Shown in pieces: positions 1-7,784 of a DNA stretch of 19,832 nucleotides. The stretch lies in assembly GCA_964583165.1 (NCBI GenBank), contig CAZOVK010000044.1:1-19832 (forward strand), read 5' to 3'. The position numbers and the translations under genes are program-made. Position 1 is the first letter of the stretch. The number at the start of each line of letters is the position of its first letter. The stretch comes from CAZOVK01 sp964583165. GTDB lineage: Bacteria > Bacillota > Clostridia > Lachnospirales > WRAX01. The notes beneath the pieces are model-generated. The model had not been told where the DNA came from. It saw only the letters and a list, made by a program, of their open reading frames with translations, and ran no database searches.

Positions 1-418
1 CTTTTTCAGCTTTCACTGTTTTAACAGTCATATCAGTCAAAATCTCAACGCCGCGCGATATAACCGCTAAACGAAGCGCATCAGCCACTGCCGCCGCCTG
101 CAAACTATACGGGTAAACCCGACCGTCCTCCATAATGCGTGGCTCAACACCCAAACGCGAAAAAAACGCCAACGCATCGCGCGGCGTAAATTGCTCCAAG
201 ATTCTCCCTACAAAATCGGGGTCAGCGCTAAAAAACTTATGCACATCTGTGTTCATGTTTGTGAAATTGCAACGCCCATTACCCGTAGCGAGTAATTTTT
301 GCGCCACGCGGGGTTTGCGTTCAATCACTGCCACACGCACATTCCGCTCTTCGGTCAAACAAGCGGCGGCGGCAAGCCCCGAAGCCCCGCCGCCGATTAT
401 TGCTATATTGTATTCCAT
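1..418 (-). CDS. HI0933/BaiN-type FAD-dependent flavoprotein, N-terminal part (gene runs off the window)
   Basis: Only the first 139 residues are present; the rest lies left of base 1. The protein opens with a Rossmann dinucleotide-binding motif (IIGGGASGLAAA, about residues 7-18). It is followed by the family-typical KLLATGNGRCNFTN stretch (about residues 42-55), which identifies the HI0933/YhiN/BaiN flavoprotein family. These are predicted FAD-dependent NAD(P)-type oxidoreductases; most are of unknown substrate, and BaiN has been linked to bile-acid reduction. The ATG at 416-418 is preceded by TGTGATAAG, which matches the GTGAT end of the extended Shine-Dalgarno sequence. The start lies 39 bp after the VanW-type gene with no terminator between, so the two are probably co-transcribed. 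The family call is firm and the substrate is unknown. Confidence 0.88.
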   Translation of the reverse strand, partial: MEYNIAIIGGGASGLAAAACLTEERNVRVAVIERKPRVAQKLLATGNGRCNFTNMNTDVHKFFSADPDFVGRILEQFTPRDALAFFSRLGVEPRIMEDGRVYPYSLQAAAVADALRLAVISRGVEILTDMTVKTVKAEK

Positions 419-457
419 CTTATCACATTCCACTTAAATTTCTAAACCCCAAATGAA

Positions 458-2143
458 CTATTCAGCCGGGTCTTCAACCACTGGGTCAGTCACCACAGGG
501 TCCGGCATGACAAGGCCATCATCCGCATTATCCGTCTGTTCGGTGTCGCTTGTAACAGGTGTATCAACCGGCACTTCAACCGGTGTTTCATCAGGCGCAT
601 TATCAACCTGTGAATCGTCCGGGTTGTCTACGGGGATTTGGTCAACAGGTTGTTGAGGCTGTTGAGCGGCGGGGCCTGTGCCGACAAGAACAACACCGCG
701 AACAGGACGATACACAGACGTATTGACTTGAATCTTGTCAACCTGCTTGCCGTCAACAAGAACAAGCTTGAAAACATTGTACTTATATCCATCCTTAGCA
801 GCCGTTTTAACAACACGCTCACCCAGCGGAATGGTTGGGTCTTCGGTCAGTAACTCCGCCGCGGGGGGCGTCGATGAAATGAACTGGTTAACAAACTTCA
901 ACGAACGATTCGCGGGGCGTGTTTCATGCCCATAGATATTGACCGTCAAACTTGTGTTGCCCATGAGAGCTTCTATTGTCACGGGGTAATCTGTATTATT
1001 GCGGAATTTCAGGTCAATAGCCGTACCCGCAAGTGTCGCGTCAAATCCCCAGTCCATATATCCGACCTTCAAGCTGTGATTCTGCCGCTCCAAAATCTCC
1101 AGCTCAGAATACAATAGTGCAACATACAGCGTACTGCTAACTTGACATACGCCGCCACCCAGAGAGTCCACAAGCTCGCCCCCTATGATGGTAGGGGCCA
1201 TTCGGTAGCCGTTTTCGTATGTGTTGGGTTTGAACGCGTCATTACACGAGAAAATGTCGCCGGGGTTCAAAACGATATTATTGATATTGGTAGAAGCCAC
1301 ACGGATATTAGTATTGCGGTTTTGACTGCCCGCGCCATTTGTGAAGTAAGTCGTAAATGTGCCTAAAACAGCGGTTGATGCCTCACATTGTTCATACGTG
1401 ACAGCCGCTTTTATTGTATCAATGACTGCGTCCGCTGACGTTTCATTCTTGTCGAGCGCCGTCATAATGGCATGCGCCGTTTCAATCCGATTCATCGAGT
1501 GGCCGTCTTGTTCCTTTGTGATGACAAACTGATTGTTCTCACGCGTAATCGTCGCGTCAACGGCGGGTTTTTCTATTGAATCGGCTATGGGTCTGATGAG
1601 GTCTATCAGCTCCTCAATGGTGACCTCGGGTTTCGCGTCAATCACATAGGGTTTCTCAATCAATCCCGCGATTTTCTTATATCTGTCGTTTATGTCGCCG
1701 TTACGTGCATAATCAAACGCCTGTTCCGCAATCTTTAGGGCCGATGGCGTATAATCCAGCATTGTCATGTCAAGCTTATACGTTTCGTCACCGGCTTTGA
1801 GTGTGAAATCCTTAATATTCAGTAACCCCGAAGCAGATTTCGCAATAGCCGCCGCCGCTTCGCTGACACTCATGCCACCTACATTGACATCGCCCACAAA
1901 TATGTTGTCATAAATCTTTTTTGACTCCGAAAACACCAAAACGTCCGCAAGTGGCACATTCCCGACCATTGCGGGCGCGGCTTCCGGCGTTTGGGTTGGT
2001 GGCTCAACAATGCCCGCATTCGCCGCAGGTGTCGCCATACCCGCAAGCAGATAACCGCCCCCCGCGCATAACACCACTGCCAACAGTGTCACCGTCACAA
2101 TCAACACCAGCGAAGTCTTCTTTCCGTCATTACGACCGCTCAT
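458..2143 (-). CDS. VanW-domain, G5-like cell-wall protein with N-terminal membrane anchor
   Basis: This is a 561-residue protein. A short basic N-terminus is followed by one hydrophobic segment (about residues 10-35), so it is probably anchored with the rest outside the cell. Residues about 75-250 resemble the peptidoglycan-binding region that often precedes VanW. The VanW domain is at about 258-405, with the hallmark NPGDIFSCNDAF, GGGVCQVSSTLY and MDWGFDAT motifs. Residues about 420-490 look like a G5-type domain (EDPTIPLGERVV, then a YRPVRGVVLVGTG end). The last 60 residues are low-complexity Pro/Asp/Val/Thr. The ATG at 2141-2143 has GGAGGGG a few bases upstream. The name VanW comes from glycopeptide-resistance clusters, but the domain is common in Firmicutes and nothing here indicates resistance. 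The role is probably in the cell wall; the precise function is unknown. Confidence 0.88.
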   Translation of the reverse strand: MSGRNDGKKTSLVLIVTVTLLAVVLCAGGGYLLAGMATPAANAGIVEPPTQTPEAAPAMVGNVPLADVLVFSESKKIYDNIFVGDVNVGGMSVSEAAAAIAKSASGLLNIKDFTLKAGDETYKLDMTMLDYTPSALKIAEQAFDYARNGDINDRYKKIAGLIEKPYVIDAKPEVTIEELIDLIRPIADSIEKPAVDATITRENNQFVITKEQDGHSMNRIETAHAIMTALDKNETSADAVIDTIKAAVTYEQCEASTAVLGTFTTYFTNGAGSQNRNTNIRVASTNINNIVLNPGDIFSCNDAFKPNTYENGYRMAPTIIGGELVDSLGGGVCQVSSTLYVALLYSELEILERQNHSLKVGYMDWGFDATLAGTAIDLKFRNNTDYPVTIEALMGNTSLTVNIYGHETRPANRSLKFVNQFISSTPPAAELLTEDPTIPLGERVVKTAAKDGYKYNVFKLVLVDGKQVDKIQVNTSVYRPVRGVVLVGTGPAAQQPQQPVDQIPVDNPDDSQVDNAPDETPVEVPVDTPVTSDTEQTDNADDGLVMPDPVVTDPVVEDPAE

Positions 2144-2225
2144 ATAACCCCTCCGCGCCTATGTAATTCACATGTATTATGTCCAGCTTTGTTGAAAAAT
2201 GTGTTGGTTAAAACTACAAATCCAC

Positions 2226-2241
2226 GTCTTTTATTATAGCA
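2226..2241 (-). promoter_or_regulatory. Extended -10 sigma-A-type promoter candidate for the VanW/flavoprotein unit
   Basis: On the minus strand, TGCTATAAT (2241-2233) is a perfect extended -10 element (TGnTATAAT). No good -35 hexamer lies at the usual spacing, which is acceptable for extended -10 promoters. The predicted start is near 2226, giving a leader of about 80 nt before the ATG at 2143. It sits just after the tandem terminators that close the upstream gene, which is the expected place for a new promoter. Confidence 0.55.
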
Positions 2242-2325
2242 TACACTTATTACGATATTGTTACATATTAGTTAAATCAAGGCAAATCAACCTGTCGTAA
2301 TTTCACTAAGTTTGAATATTGCTGT

Positions 2326-2358
2326 CATTAAAAGGCATGACCGCTGTTGCCAGCGGTC
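2326..2358 (-). terminator. Second hairpin of a tandem terminator behind the GH18/SLH gene
   Basis: A perfect 8-bp stem (GACCGCTG at 2339-2346, CAGCGGTC at 2351-2358) closes a 4-nt loop. On the minus strand it is followed by ATGCCTTTTAAT, a modest U-tract. It lies directly behind the larger hairpin at 2363-2461, so the pair probably insulates the VanW unit from upstream transcription. Confidence 0.6.
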
Positions 2359-2461
2359 AAAAAGCAGTTTGGGGTTTTGCACGGAAAATGCCGAAGCAAA
2401 ATCGCTACGTATCTTCGCGCTTTACTGAGGTGATTTTCCGTAACAAAACCCAAACTGTGCT
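2359..2461 (-). repeat. Long imperfect inverted repeat, probable large terminator or palindromic element
   Basis: The arms at 2363-2390 and 2433-2461 are about 28 nt each and pair almost throughout (GTTTGGGGTTTTG and CGGAAAAT blocks). Two small bulges interrupt them. The 42-nt middle contains a further short CGAAG/CTTCG pairing. Read on the minus strand the stem is followed at once by CTTTTT, so it can act as a rho-independent terminator for the gene ending at 2478. The size and long arms also fit a dispersed palindromic or MITE-like repeat. Together with the hairpin at 2339-2358 it accounts for most of the 334-bp gap. I see no gene in that gap. Confidence 0.65.
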
Positions 2462-2477
2462 ACTTGAATCTCGGTAA

Positions 2478-4640
2478 CTATCTCGGCTGTATTACCGGTT
2501 CATGCTTAAACGGATTCGCGGGACCATTGCCGTCATGATACGGGCTTAACAGTAACCTATCCGGATTTAACGGATACTCAAATTGCTCAATTTTGTCCAT
2601 GATGATTGCGAGGTCATTTGCCGTGATACTCGCGTCGGGCTTGAAGAAATTCCTGTTGACTCCCGATACTACATCAAAGTAGACGAGTTTTGCAATCGAG
2701 TTATAAGCGTAACTCGTGAGTGGCACATCTTTATACGTGATGTTGTGGTAGTCAATCGTATTCGGAAGCACGAGCATTCTTTCAAGTATGACGACTAAAT
2801 CGTCCTTTCTAATATTCCTATCTGGGTAGAATCTGTTTGTGTTCTCAAACAGTATACCGCGCCGTTTGAGTGCGTTCAGATAATCACTGCCCCAATAACC
2901 CGCTGTGTCGTCAAAGCCTTCGCTGTGCGGCTCAGGGTTCACGAAGCTCAATTCGGCCAGTGCCACGGCCACTTCACCTCGTGTAAGAATGGTATATGCG
3001 GATACAGTACGCGGGTTGCCGTTATTGTTGATGGCATTAAGGATTCTTTCGAGGTTGGAAACTGGGCCTGGGGTTGGAGTTGGTGTCGGAGTGGGAGTTG
3101 GGGTCGGAGTGGGAGTTGGAGTTGGTGTGGGAGTTGGTGTCGGTGTTGGCGTTGGCGTAGGTGTTGGTGTCGGAGTGGGTGTCGGAGTAGGTGTCGGAGT
3201 AGGTGTTGGTGTAGGTGTGGGAGTTGGTGTGGGAGTTGGTGTCGGAGTAGGAGTTGGTGTAGGCGTGGGAGTTGGCATTGGCGTCGGCGTGGGAGTTGGC
3301 GTTGGCGTCGGCGTGGGAGTTGGTGTAGGTGTGGGAGTTGGTGTAGGTGTAGGAGTTGGTGTCGGCGTTGGTGTGGGAGTTGGCGTTGGTGTAGGCTCAA
3401 CCAATGTACCGCTCAAAGCATCTACATAGAAACGCCACGTTTCAGTATTCTCTTGTCCAAGTGCCCAACTGCCCGCACCCTTGATGGCATACTTATTGAT
3501 AAGACCTAATTTATGCTTGACAGCGCGTAAGTCATCATACCAGATGTTGTATTTACCCGCTTTGAGTATGCGCCCACCCCAGATTTTAGGTTCGGGGTCG
3601 CCCGGGCGGATGTTTACTATGACATTCGCGGATTCCGTTTTCTCGTCATAGTATTTCTCAGATTCATAGTTAATTAGAAGGAACTCAACGTCATTGGCAG
3701 TAATGCCTTGACCGCCTACAGCGTCGCCCTCTTTCCAGAAGCGCCCGAAGAACGGAATACCCGTGACAATCTTTTCACGCGGTACGCCCTGTTTAAGCGC
3801 GTATTGGATAGAACCGTCAAAGAATGCAGAGCTGGAAATCGGTCCGGCCGGGCCGCCTTGGTAGCTCTCGTCATATGTCATAATCATGAGATAATCCGAA
3901 TAGTCAGACAATCTCTTATAGTCATATGAACCATGCCAACCTGTGTTCCAGCCGCGCGGGTTCGCCGCCACGGCGACAGTCACCATTTTGTCACTCGGCA
4001 GTTTCTCGCGGATAAGGCGCGTGAATTGCACATACGCATCGCGGTACAATTCATTGACATTTTCAATGTCGATATTGATACCGTCAAGGTTATAGTTCAT
4101 AATTGCCGCTACAACTTGGTCAGACAGACGCTCCCTGTTGTCCAGCGCCTTATTGCCCAACGCCCTATCCCAGTGGTTGCTGATAAATGGCGTAACGCGG
4201 ATGCCGCGCTTGTGCATTTGGCTTATAAACTCACGGTCAATCTTGTTTGACGGCGTAATCAGTAAGTCGCCGTTACTGTCAATGTCAAAGTAATCGGGGC
4301 TAACAGTGTTTAATGAATTGTTGGTTGTGTCGATAATTTTGAGGTACGAAACAGTTGTACCGGCGTAAAGGAAGGTCATGCTCTCCTTGCCAAGCTCCGG
4401 CCCCGGTGTGGGTTCTGTTGTGTTAGATTCAGGGATATTTATAACCAACCCCGTCCAGATGTTGTTAGGGTCTTTTATCTGGGGATTCGCGAGTATGAGT
4501 TCCTCAACAGAAATCCCGTGTTTCTGCGCAATCAGCCACATGGTGTCGCCGTCTTGAACGACATATTCTGCCGCAAAAACGGCAATGCTCGTCCAAACAA
4601 TCAAAGCGCAGACGACAAATAATTTGCAAATTGCTTTCAA
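2478..4640 (-). CDS. Secreted LysM + GH18 + (Thr-Pro)n + SLH surface glycosidase
   Basis: This is a 720-residue mosaic. A signal peptide (about 1-23, ending VFA-A) is followed by one LysM peptidoglycan/chitin-binding domain (about 25-69, DGDTMWLIAQKHGISVEEL). A GH18 TIM-barrel of the YaaH/SleL type occupies about 88-412. Its catalytic motif DGINIDIE (186-193) keeps the acid Glu193 and the Asp two residues before it, but has Asn where chitinases have the first Asp of DxDxE, as in YaaH-like enzymes. The MTYDE motif (254-258) and a late barrel Trp (392) are also present. A Thr-Pro linker spans about 416-524. The C-terminus has SLH-type modules (EGFDDTAGYWGSDYLNAL, then YPDRNIRKDDLVVILERML). The start codon is TTG (4638-4640), preceded by TGTGATAAG. 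It probably binds and cleaves peptidoglycan, vegetative or spore cortex, while held on the surface. Confidence 0.9.
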   Translation of the reverse strand: MKAICKLFVVCALIVWTSIAVFAAEYVVQDGDTMWLIAQKHGISVEELILANPQIKDPNNIWTGLVINIPESNTTEPTPGPELGKESMTFLYAGTTVSYLKIIDTTNNSLNTVSPDYFDIDSNGDLLITPSNKIDREFISQMHKRGIRVTPFISNHWDRALGNKALDNRERLSDQVVAAIMNYNLDGINIDIENVNELYRDAYVQFTRLIREKLPSDKMVTVAVAANPRGWNTGWHGSYDYKRLSDYSDYLMIMTYDESYQGGPAGPISSSAFFDGSIQYALKQGVPREKIVTGIPFFGRFWKEGDAVGGQGITANDVEFLLINYESEKYYDEKTESANVIVNIRPGDPEPKIWGGRILKAGKYNIWYDDLRAVKHKLGLINKYAIKGAGSWALGQENTETWRFYVDALSGTLVEPTPTPTPTPTPTPTPTPTPTPTPTPTPTPTPTPTPTPTPMPTPTPTPTPTPTPTPTPTPTPTPTPTPTPTPTPTPTPTPTPTPTPTPTPTPTPTPTPTPTPTPTPTPTPGPVSNLERILNAINNNGNPRTVSAYTILTRGEVAVALAELSFVNPEPHSEGFDDTAGYWGSDYLNALKRRGILFENTNRFYPDRNIRKDDLVVILERMLVLPNTIDYHNITYKDVPLTSYAYNSIAKLVYFDVVSGVNRNFFKPDASITANDLAIIMDKIEQFEYPLNPDRLLLSPYHDGNGPANPFKHEPVIQPR
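3069..3395 (-). repeat. (Thr-Pro)n coding microsatellite, about 54 dipeptides
   Basis: The 327-bp block encodes alternating Thr-Pro with a single Met substitution near the middle. On the plus strand it reads as GGTGTNGGNGTNGGN-type 6-bp repeats. Third positions vary freely while the dipeptide is kept, so the protein pattern appears to be selected. It forms an extended, possibly O-glycosylated, wall-spanning linker between the GH18 domain and the SLH modules. Confidence 0.95.
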
Positions 4641-4724
4641 CTTATCACATCCAATCTTATTTTTTGAGGATATACCCTATTTTTCGCAAAAATCGAAACT
4701 CTATCCATTTTTTGTTCAGTCTAA

Positions 4725-4750
4725 TAAAAAACGGGCGCTCAATGCGCCCA
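4725..4750 (-). terminator. Rho-independent terminator of the collagen/glycosyltransferase cluster
   Basis: A perfect 6-bp GC stem (GGGCGC 4733-4738, GCGCCC 4744-4749) closes a 5-nt loop. It is followed on the minus strand by GTTTTTTATTAG. It starts 7 bp after the TAG stop of the glycosyltransferase gene and ends the transcript before the GH18 gene. The remaining gap to 4641 is AT-rich; I see no convincing promoter there, only a TTTCG...CGAAA inverted repeat. Confidence 0.9.
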
Positions 4751-4756
4751 GATTCT

Positions 4757-5830
4757 CTATGCCTTTGAATTCTCAAAGTATTGTTTATTATATAGATAAC
4801 TCCTGTCGTTCGGTTTGAACGCGCCCGCTCTCTCATTGTATTCAATCGCCAGTTGACGGTTGCCCATTCGGTCATAACATACGCACAGTTGAAGGCTCGG
4901 CACAAATCCATAACAATCAGGCTGGAAGAAACCGCCGTCTTCGGCCTTTCTGTCACAATCAAGCGCCCTATGATACCAATAAGCCGCTGTTCTGAAATTG
5001 CCGCGCCTCATATAATGTAATCCTATGTCACATAGAATTTCCGCGCGCGGTAAATCAAACTCAAACGAGCGGAACAGGCTCGCAATAGCCGCTTTCTCGT
5101 CATTTTTGGCATAGTGGCACATAGATAAGTCCTTACAGGCGCTGATATTGTTCTCAACCCAACCATTACCCGCGTCAAGGAATTTCGTAAACATCTCTAT
5201 GGCTTCTTCAAAGCGCCCGTTGTAGTATAATTCACGCGCAAAATAGAACTGTTGGCGAGGGTCTAGCTGCTTGCCCTCTCTGACGGCCTTTTCAAATATG
5301 CGGAGGTTTCGCCCTTTCTCTGTAGGGTGAAGTTTTTTATGGTGTATCGAGATTTCCTCGTGGATTACATGCCCACTCTGCTGTATGACCTCATGAATTG
5401 CGCCAATCCACTGATAATGATTGGCCGTTTTCATAATGCGCTCACGGTAGTATGAGTAGGTGGGTTCGCCGTTTTCATCGAATGCCACGTCATATTTGAG
5501 CATAACCATGTCAACTTCGGGCTTTAGATTGACTTTTAGGGCTTTAAGCTTTGCTCGGTTGCTTTCGTCAATAACGTCATCCGCGTCAAGCCACATGGTA
5601 TATTCCATAGTCGCCTTAGAGAACGCAAAATTCCGCGCCGCCGCGAAATCGTCAATCCACGCGAAATGATAGATGTTTTTTGTGAACATACCGGCAATCT
5701 CAACCGTTTTGTCCGATGAGCCTGTGTCCACTATGACTATCTCGTCGGCTATATCCTTGATACAGTCTAAACAACGCGCCAGTGTATCTTCCTCATTCTT
5801 CACTATCATGCAGACACTAAGTGTCATCAT
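4757..5830 (-). CDS. Family 2 glycosyltransferase with C-terminal TPR-like repeats
   Basis: This is a 357-residue protein. It opens with the GT-A fold signature SVCMIVKNEEDTLARCL, followed by EIVIVDTGSSDKT and the nucleotide-sugar/metal motif WLDADD (DADD at about 82-85). The C-terminal half (about 180-350) has helical TPR-type units such as GRFEEAIEMFTKFLDAGNG and GNFRTAAYWYHRAL. The same GT2-TPR layout is found in enzymes that glycosylate proteins and peptides. The start at 5830 is chosen because AGGGGG lies six bases upstream; the in-frame ATG at 5887 has no such site. The next ATG (5827) is equally possible. It is the last gene of the collagen cluster, 76 bp behind a collagen-like gene and ahead of the terminator. 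In Clostridioides difficile the glycosyltransferase gene sgtA neighbours bclA3. I infer that this enzyme glycosylates Thr in the collagen stalks; no signal peptide is seen, so it acts in the cytosol. Confidence 0.88.
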   Translation of the reverse strand: MMTLSVCMIVKNEEDTLARCLDCIKDIADEIVIVDTGSSDKTVEIAGMFTKNIYHFAWIDDFAAARNFAFSKATMEYTMWLDADDVIDESNRAKLKALKVNLKPEVDMVMLKYDVAFDENGEPTYSYYRERIMKTANHYQWIGAIHEVIQQSGHVIHEEISIHHKKLHPTEKGRNLRIFEKAVREGKQLDPRQQFYFARELYYNGRFEEAIEMFTKFLDAGNGWVENNISACKDLSMCHYAKNDEKAAIASLFRSFEFDLPRAEILCDIGLHYMRRGNFRTAAYWYHRALDCDRKAEDGGFFQPDCYGFVPSLQLCVCYDRMGNRQLAIEYNERAGAFKPNDRSYLYNKQYFENSKA

Positions 5831-5852
5831 TTTGAACCCCCTATCAGAAGCA

Positions 5853-5874
5853 AGGGCTGGCACGCACCAACCCT
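5853..5874 (-). other. Intergenic stem-loop between collagen-like gene and glycosyltransferase
   Basis: The arms AGGGCTGG (5853-5860) and CCAACCCT (5867-5874) form an 8-bp stem with one G-U pair and a 6-nt loop. No U-tract follows on the minus strand, so it is not a standard terminator. It may stabilise or process the mRNA, or partly attenuate read-through into the glycosyltransferase gene. Confidence 0.6.
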
Positions 5875-5906
5875 CACTCAAAGCCAACAGAAATTATCGA
5901 AGATGT

Positions 5907-7673
5907 CTACTGCACTTCAACAACGGTAACCAAGCCATATGCTCCCGTGCCCGCCATTGTACCGTTATATACAAAGTCTAGGTTCACGGCCGCTGTCATC
6001 GCGTAAATAAGGAATGAACCCGCTGCCGTAACCGGCGGTGTCGGGCCCGCGCTCTCAGTAACCACAGCATTCGTGAAGTTGCTGCCATTCCTGCGCGGTG
6101 TAATGACAATCTGTGATGCCGAGTTAATACATGCGCTGACATTGAATGTAACAAGATAAACATGCCCCAAGGCTAGATTGATATTAGTCATTGACGGGCG
6201 TGTTATGTCCCCGCCATTGATGAAATCCTTTGTCCAAGTAAGAGCCGTACCCGGGGTGAGTGCTGCTGAAGCCAGAAGGAACTGGGCGTTGTTGCAAGAT
6301 ATGGAGCCTGTTGCACCAGTAGCACCCTTTGCGCCGTCTGCTCCTGTCGCGCCTTTTGCTCCGTCTGCCCCTGTTGCTCCTGTCGCGCCTTTTGCCCCAT
6401 CTGCACCTGTAGCACCTTTTGCACCGTCTGCTCCTGTTGCGCCCTTTGCGCCATCTGCTCCTGTAGCACCTTTTGCTCCGTCTGCCCCTGTAGCTCCTTT
6501 TGCACCGTCTGCCCCTGTTGCTCCTGTTGCACCCTTTGCTCCGTCTGCACCTGTTGCTCCTGTTGCACCCTTTGCTCCGTCTGCTCCTGTAGCACCCTTT
6601 GCTCCGTCTGCTCCTGTTGCACCTTTTGCACCATCTGCCCCTGTTGCACCCTTTGCGCCGTCTGCACCTGTTGCACCCTTTGCACCGTCTGCTCCTGTCG
6701 CGCCTGTTGCACCGTCTGCTCCTGTCGCGCCTTTTGCACCTTTTGCGCCGTCTGCACCTGTTGCACCTTTTGCGCCGTCTGCCCCTGTTGCACCCTTAGC
6801 GCCGTCTGCACCCGTTGCTCCTGTCGCACCTTTTGCGCCATTAGCGCCGGTCGCTCCTGTAGCACCTTTTGCACCGTCTGCTCCTGTCGCTCCTGCTACG
6901 CCGGTTGCACCTGTTGCTCCTGTCGCGCCCTTAGCGCCGTCTGCCCCTGTCGCACCTTTTGCGCCTGTCGCCCCCGGGTTACCTGTTGAACCAGTCACAC
7001 CCGCGGCTCCTGTCATGCCCGTTGCACCTGTTATGCCTGTCGCACCCGTTGCGCCCCTTGCACCTGTCGCACCCGTTGCGCCTGTTGTGCCTTTCGCGCC
7101 CGCTGCACCTGTTGCACCTACAGCCCCTTGTGCCCCTGTTACGCCTGTCACACCTGCGGCACCCGCCAAGCCTGTTGCGCCTGTTGCACCAGTCGCACCC
7201 GTTGTGCCCGTTGCACCTTTTGAGCCTGTCGCACCTGTAGAACCCGTTGAGCCTGTCGGGCCGGCTGCTGGGTCTGCCCCAACAATCATCATCGAGCCAA
7301 CAATCGGCACAGTATTCGACAGTGTTATCTCAGAGTTTGAGGAATTCGTCAGCGACATAGTTGTCCCTGCGTTGGCTATGTTTAGGTATGCCAGGCCTGT
7401 AGCTACACCTGTCTGAAGCGGTGATGCTCCCTTAATGAAATCGCCCTGTGATGTGGTTACAGCAAAGACCATGCTGCTAGGAATCGCTGATGATTGGGTA
7501 GCAATCCACCAGTTGACCGTATAATTACCCGGCCCGTTAAACGTAACTACACCTGTTCCGGCATCGTAGCTAATACTGCCTGAAATAATAACAGTGTTGT
7601 CAAAGGCTACACTAGAGCCGAACGGTATTGTTTGGCTAGATGTACGTTGAACTTGTAAAGCTGTATTACTCAT
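5907..7673 (-). CDS. BclA-like collagen-repeat spore-surface protein with beta-rich domains at both ends
   Basis: This is a 588-residue protein in three parts. Residues 1-137 form a beta-rich, jelly-roll-like domain beginning MSNTALQVQRT, with VTFNGPGNYTVNWWIATQ and MSLTNSSNSEITLSNTVPIV. It is clearly homologous to the N-terminus of the next protein upstream and to the C-terminus of the first protein in the cluster. Residues 138-456 are about 106 Gly-X-Y triplets, mostly GAT GAD GAK, giving Lys and Asp regularly in the Y position. Residues 457-588 are a second, different beta-rich domain starting SCNNAQFLL and ending YGLVTVVEVQ; its place matches the C1q/TNF-like tip of BclA. AAGGAAGG lies before the ATG (7671-7673). 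There is no signal peptide, which fits assembly in the mother cell onto the forespore. A spore-surface role is an inference from the family. Confidence 0.85.
   Translation of the reverse strand: MSNTALQVQRTSSQTIPFGSSVAFDNTVIISGSISYDAGTGVVTFNGPGNYTVNWWIATQSSAIPSSMVFAVTTSQGDFIKGASPLQTGVATGLAYLNIANAGTTMSLTNSSNSEITLSNTVPIVGSMMIVGADPAAGPTGSTGSTGATGSKGATGTTGATGATGATGLAGAAGVTGVTGAQGAVGATGAAGAKGTTGATGATGARGATGATGITGATGMTGAAGVTGSTGNPGATGAKGATGADGAKGATGATGATGVAGATGADGAKGATGATGANGAKGATGATGADGAKGATGADGAKGATGADGAKGAKGATGADGATGATGADGAKGATGADGAKGATGADGAKGATGADGAKGATGADGAKGATGATGADGAKGATGATGADGAKGATGADGAKGATGADGAKGATGADGAKGATGADGAKGATGATGADGAKGATGADGAKGATGATGSISCNNAQFLLASAALTPGTALTWTKDFINGGDITRPSMTNINLALGHVYLVTFNVSACINSASQIVITPRRNGSNFTNAVVTESAGPTPPVTAAGSFLIYAMTAAVNLDFVYNGTMAGTGAYGLVTVVEVQ
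6306..7262 (-). repeat. Gly-X-Y collagen repeat, GAT/GAD/GAK type
   Basis: About 106 triplets. The promoter-distal two-thirds is a near-regular GAT GAD GAK pattern with a 9-residue (27-bp) period, occasionally with an extra GAT. The part nearer the N-terminus is more varied (GST, GSK, GLA, GAQ, GNP). The Asp-Lys alternation would give charged cross-strand pairs in a triple helix. The other two stalks in the cluster lack it. Confidence 0.95.
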
Positions 7674-7712
7674 AGAAGACCTTCCTTCTCACTGATGTTT
7701 CTCGTAGTTCGT

Positions 7713-7754
7713 GGGGTTGCCCTTTACCGCCGTTAAGCGGCAATAGGCAACCCC
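7713..7754 (-). other. Intergenic 42-nt long hairpin between two collagen-like genes
   Basis: The outer arms GGGGTTGCC (7713-7721) and GGCAACCCC (7746-7754) are perfect 9-bp complements. Inside is a second hairpin, CCGC (7727-7730) with GCGG (7737-7740). No U-tract follows on the minus strand. The structure is stronger than many terminators yet lacks a terminator tail, so it may be an mRNA-stability or processing element that sets relative expression. Confidence 0.65.
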
Positions 7755-7784
7755 TTGAATGACATAAAGAACGGTTATTGTTAT

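Noticed and set aside
458..2143. VanW as a vancomycin-resistance gene
   Set aside because: No vanHAX ligase genes are nearby. VanW domains are widespread in Firmicutes outside resistance clusters.
2905..3429. Gly-Val repeat frame on the plus strand
   Set aside because: Antisense of the Thr-Pro linker in the GH18 gene; the minus-strand frame has LysM, GH18 and SLH domains.
4641..4724. Promoter in front of the GH18 gene
   Set aside because: The gap is AT-rich and must contain one if the terminator is efficient, but I find no convincing sigma-A, E, F, G or K pair. Only a TTTCG...CGAAA inverted repeat is visible.
5831..5887. Upstream start at 5887 for the glycosyltransferase
   Set aside because: It would overlap the intergenic stem-loop and has no ribosome binding site; AGGGGG precedes the ATG pair at 5825-5830.
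6178..7416. Open frame on the plus strand rich in Pro-Val-Ala
   Set aside because: It is the exact antisense of the GAT/GAD/GAK collagen repeat. The reverse complement of Gly-Ala-Thr codons contains no stops, so a long open frame is expected. No ribosome binding site or family match.
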